9,103 nt of DNA. Source: Bacteroidia bacterium (GTDB lineage Bacteria > Bacteroidota > Bacteroidia > Cytophagales > Cyclobacteriaceae). Under the pieces are notes generated by a model, which saw only the letters and a program-made list of their open reading frames with translations, made no database searches and was not told where the DNA came from. How positions within the stretch are numbered: position 1 is the stretch's first letter; each line of letters begins with the position of its first letter. Below are positions 7,558 through 9,103 of the stretch, piece by piece. The position numbers and the translations under genes were made by a program. The DNA lies in the NCBI GenBank assembly GCA_012031955.1, contig JAAURZ010000057.1, positions 1-9,103 on the forward strand, in the 5' to 3' direction.

Positions 7558-7956
7558 ATGTGGAATCCGAACCCCATGTCTGAAAACTGCCAACTGAGCT
7601 TACTCCACTTGTTGCACATGCTTATCGGTATAGACGGCGACCGCGATACGGCTGAGCTGGTGGCTTTCAAGGCAATTGTTGAAAGGGAGCGCATATCCGC
7701 CGACCTGGTTGAGGCATTTGAAAACAGCTTGCGTCACAAGAAAGAGCGCGAAATCTACCAGACTGGCATAGACCTGATCAGTTGCTGCACGCTCGAAGAA
7801 AAGCTGAAGACATTCGCACTGCTGTACAGAATGTCGGAAGTAGATGGGCGCGTTCATGTGAAGGAGATCAAGCTGCTTTTATATTCCATCAAAAGTGCCG
7901 GTCTTGAATTCGATGACGTGGTACGCGCAGCCAAGAGTGGTCAAACTTACATCTGA
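7558..7956 (+). CDS. TerB-like (tellurite resistance B family) protein
   Basis: A 132-residue, all-helical cytoplasmic protein with no signal peptide. It shows the internal two-fold pattern of TerB-like domains: LLHMLIGIDGDRDTAE (about 15-32, acidic Asp26/Asp28) and FALLYRMSEVDGRVHVKEIKLL (about 86-107, Asp96). Each half is a hydrophobic helix followed by a D-G turn and a second helix. In TerB these acidic turns bind divalent metal. The family is linked to stress and envelope sensing, and the tellurite label should not be read as a phenotype. Two starts are possible: ATG 7558, or ATG 7576 giving MSENCQLS; neither has a Shine-Dalgarno site. The gene lies 51 nt after feoB and 6 nt before the HEAT lipoprotein gene, so it is probably co-transcribed with the latter. 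No frame damage is seen. Confidence 0.75.
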   Translation: MWNPNPMSENCQLSLLHLLHMLIGIDGDRDTAELVAFKAIVERERISADLVEAFENSLRHKKEREIYQTGIDLISCCTLEEKLKTFALLYRMSEVDGRVHVKEIKLLLYSIKSAGLEFDDVVRAAKSGQTYI

Positions 7957-7962
7957 GACAAC

Positions 7963-9069
7963 ATGAAACTGTATCCGCTATCTGTGGCCATCATCGCCGT
8001 CGCCTCCTGCCTTCTCCTTGCATGCACATCACGTCATGAAGAATCCAACATCTTTGTCGACCCGGATCTGGTACGGATTGCCGACTACCAGGACAAACGC
8101 GCAACTGACAGCCTGCTGCCATACCTCACTCATGAAAATGCATTGTATCGCGAACGCGCCGCCTTCGCGTTTGCCTCGGTTCAGGATTCAGCCGCGGTGG
8201 GTGTGCTGACGCGATGCCTTCACGACCCCGTGTCTTCCGTCAGGAAAGCCGCCGCATTGGCGCTCGGGCAAACCTCCTCCTCGCTGGCTGGCGATGCACT
8301 TGCTACGTCATTTTTGACAGAGAAAGATTCAGCCACACTGCAGACGATGCTGGAAGGATACGGTAAACAAAAGTCAGCCAGTCTTGCGGCTGCCACCGCC
8401 TACGCCGACCAGCCCGGATTCGCATGGATGCTTTACAGGATGGCCCTGGCGGGAAATACGGACAGCACAGTCACCACCTGGGCTGTGCGTTGCCTGCAAC
8501 CCGGTAAACCCGAAGCCATGCGGCTTGGTGCAGCTCATTTTTTTGCACGCACCCGCGCGGTAATCGACTCTGCACGGAATGTATTGCTGCAATCCTGCAC
8601 AGACCCATTGCCCGAAGTGCGTATGGCATCCGTACTCGCACTGCGAAAAATAAAAGGAGAACAAGTATTGGCCGCGTTGAAAAATCTCGCCGAACAAGAG
8701 CAGGACTACCGTGTACGCGTGAGCATAGTGAGGGCACTGCAACCCGTACCACTCGACCAGTCGCGCTCCATCTTGTTACCCATGCTCAAAGATGCGAATG
8801 TGAACGTAGGCATCGCAGTATCTGAGTTGATCCAGACCGCCATTACCAAAGGCACTGCCGACGCAGTGTGGGAAGCCGCGCAGCAAATCGACAACGTGCG
8901 CATCAAGGCCAATCTTTATGGCACTGTACTCGCCACCACGCAAGACCCTGCCGTGGCTCAGCAAATACAGCAAGCCTGTCAGGCCGCCACCAACGCCTAT
9001 GACCAGGCGTCGTGGCTTGCCGCACTATCTGCGTTTCCGCCGCTACGAATTGTGGCCACATCATGCTGA
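7963..9069 (+). CDS. HEAT-repeat lipoprotein, probably N-terminal part of a longer protein
   Basis: The readable ORF gives 368 residues. A signal peptide ends in LLLAC with the likely lipid Cys at 21; VASC at residues 13-16 is a second lipobox-like match, but it would cut inside the hydrophobic core. Residues 32-75 (VDPDLVRIADYQDKRATDSLLPYL...RAAFAFASVQD) and 78-103 (AVGVLTRCLHDPVSSVRKAAALALGQ) are tandem HEAT units. More follow around DPLPEVRMASVLALRKIKG and DYRVRVSIVRALQPV, so the bulk is an alpha-solenoid for protein binding in the periplasm. This N-terminal layout resembles Bacteroidota lipoproteins that continue into a cyclophilin-type peptidyl-prolyl isomerase domain, but none is visible here, and that part would lie beyond the window. 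The ORF ends FPPLRIVATSC, which no longer looks like a HEAT repeat, so a frameshift near 9037-9043 is suspected. The start lies 6 nt after the TerB-like gene, indicating an operon. Confidence 0.75.
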   Translation: MKLYPLSVAIIAVASCLLLACTSRHEESNIFVDPDLVRIADYQDKRATDSLLPYLTHENALYRERAAFAFASVQDSAAVGVLTRCLHDPVSSVRKAAALALGQTSSSLAGDALATSFLTEKDSATLQTMLEGYGKQKSASLAAATAYADQPGFAWMLYRMALAGNTDSTVTTWAVRCLQPGKPEAMRLGAAHFFARTRAVIDSARNVLLQSCTDPLPEVRMASVLALRKIKGEQVLAALKNLAEQEQDYRVRVSIVRALQPVPLDQSRSILLPMLKDANVNVGIAVSELIQTAITKGTADAVWEAAQQIDNVRIKANLYGTVLATTQDPAVAQQIQQACQAATNAYDQASWLAALSAFPPLRIVATSC

Positions 9070-9103
9070 ACGCGACGTGATGTGTTAAGTCTACGGCGGC
9101 GGC
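9037..9103 (+). other. Suspected frameshifted continuation of the HEAT-repeat gene
   Basis: After AALSAFP in frame 1, frame 2 from 9041 reads RYELWPHHAERDVMC, and frame 3 from 9087 reads KSTAA up to the window end. Dropping one base in the C/G-rich 9037-9043 stretch and one T near 9083-9086 would give a continuous AFPRYELWPHHAERDVMVKSTAA-type solenoid sequence, split here between AFPRYELWPHHAER and DVMVKSTAA. The first shift is fairly persuasive and the second weaker. This is inference from repeat character only. Confidence 0.45.

Overview
The window looks like a piece of a Bacteroidota chromosome, probably from the Cytophagales side of the phylum. Three things point there. One is a MurF-alanine racemase fusion, which is characteristic of that phylum. 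The second is a perfect TAnnTTTG -7 promoter element in front of feoA. The third is the style of the envelope lipoproteins (an S41 peptidase with an acidic stretch after the lipid cysteine, and a HEAT-repeat lipoprotein) together with the near absence of Shine-Dalgarno sites. The taxonomic call is inference; there is no rRNA or tRNA here. The content is chromosomal housekeeping, with no mobile element, CRISPR array or phage gene.

Layout. Positions 2-2087 (+): 5'-truncated murF-alr fusion for peptidoglycan precursor synthesis, split by an apparent one-base insertion in an A-run near 492-496. Positions 2180-3604 (+): S41-family serine peptidase lipoprotein with a complete Ser/Lys dyad. It meets a convergent gene tail to tail with no bases between the stop codons. 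Positions 3605-4849 (-): YeiH/UPF0324-type membrane protein (putative sulfate exporter family). It is preceded in the same direction by a 50-residue Lys-rich microprotein ending in Gly-Cys-Gly-Gly (4884-5036, -). Positions 5037-5145: a 109-bp divergent promoter region. Positions 5146-7506 (+): feoA and feoB, the ferrous iron uptake system, 6 nt apart. Positions 7517-7537: a hairpin. Positions 7558-7956 (+): a TerB-like protein. Positions 7963-9069 (+): a HEAT-repeat lipoprotein that probably continues beyond its apparent stop and beyond the window in shifted frames.

How it fits together. The central unit is the divergent pair [microprotein-YeiH] <-> [FeoA-FeoB], sharing a control region with promoter-like elements on both strands and an AT-rich imperfect palindrome at the expected feoAB transcription start. 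FeoA and FeoB import Fe(II) across the inner membrane. TerB and the HEAT lipoprotein, 6 nt apart, form a second downstream unit. The flanking murF-alr and S41 genes are cell-envelope functions.

The main cautions are frame disruptions: one clear in murF-alr and two inferred at the 3' edge in the HEAT gene. All three are explained by a single extra base, so sequencing or assembly indels are at least as likely as real pseudogenes. The least understood item is the GCGG-ending microprotein. I see no convincing wholly new multi-gene system.
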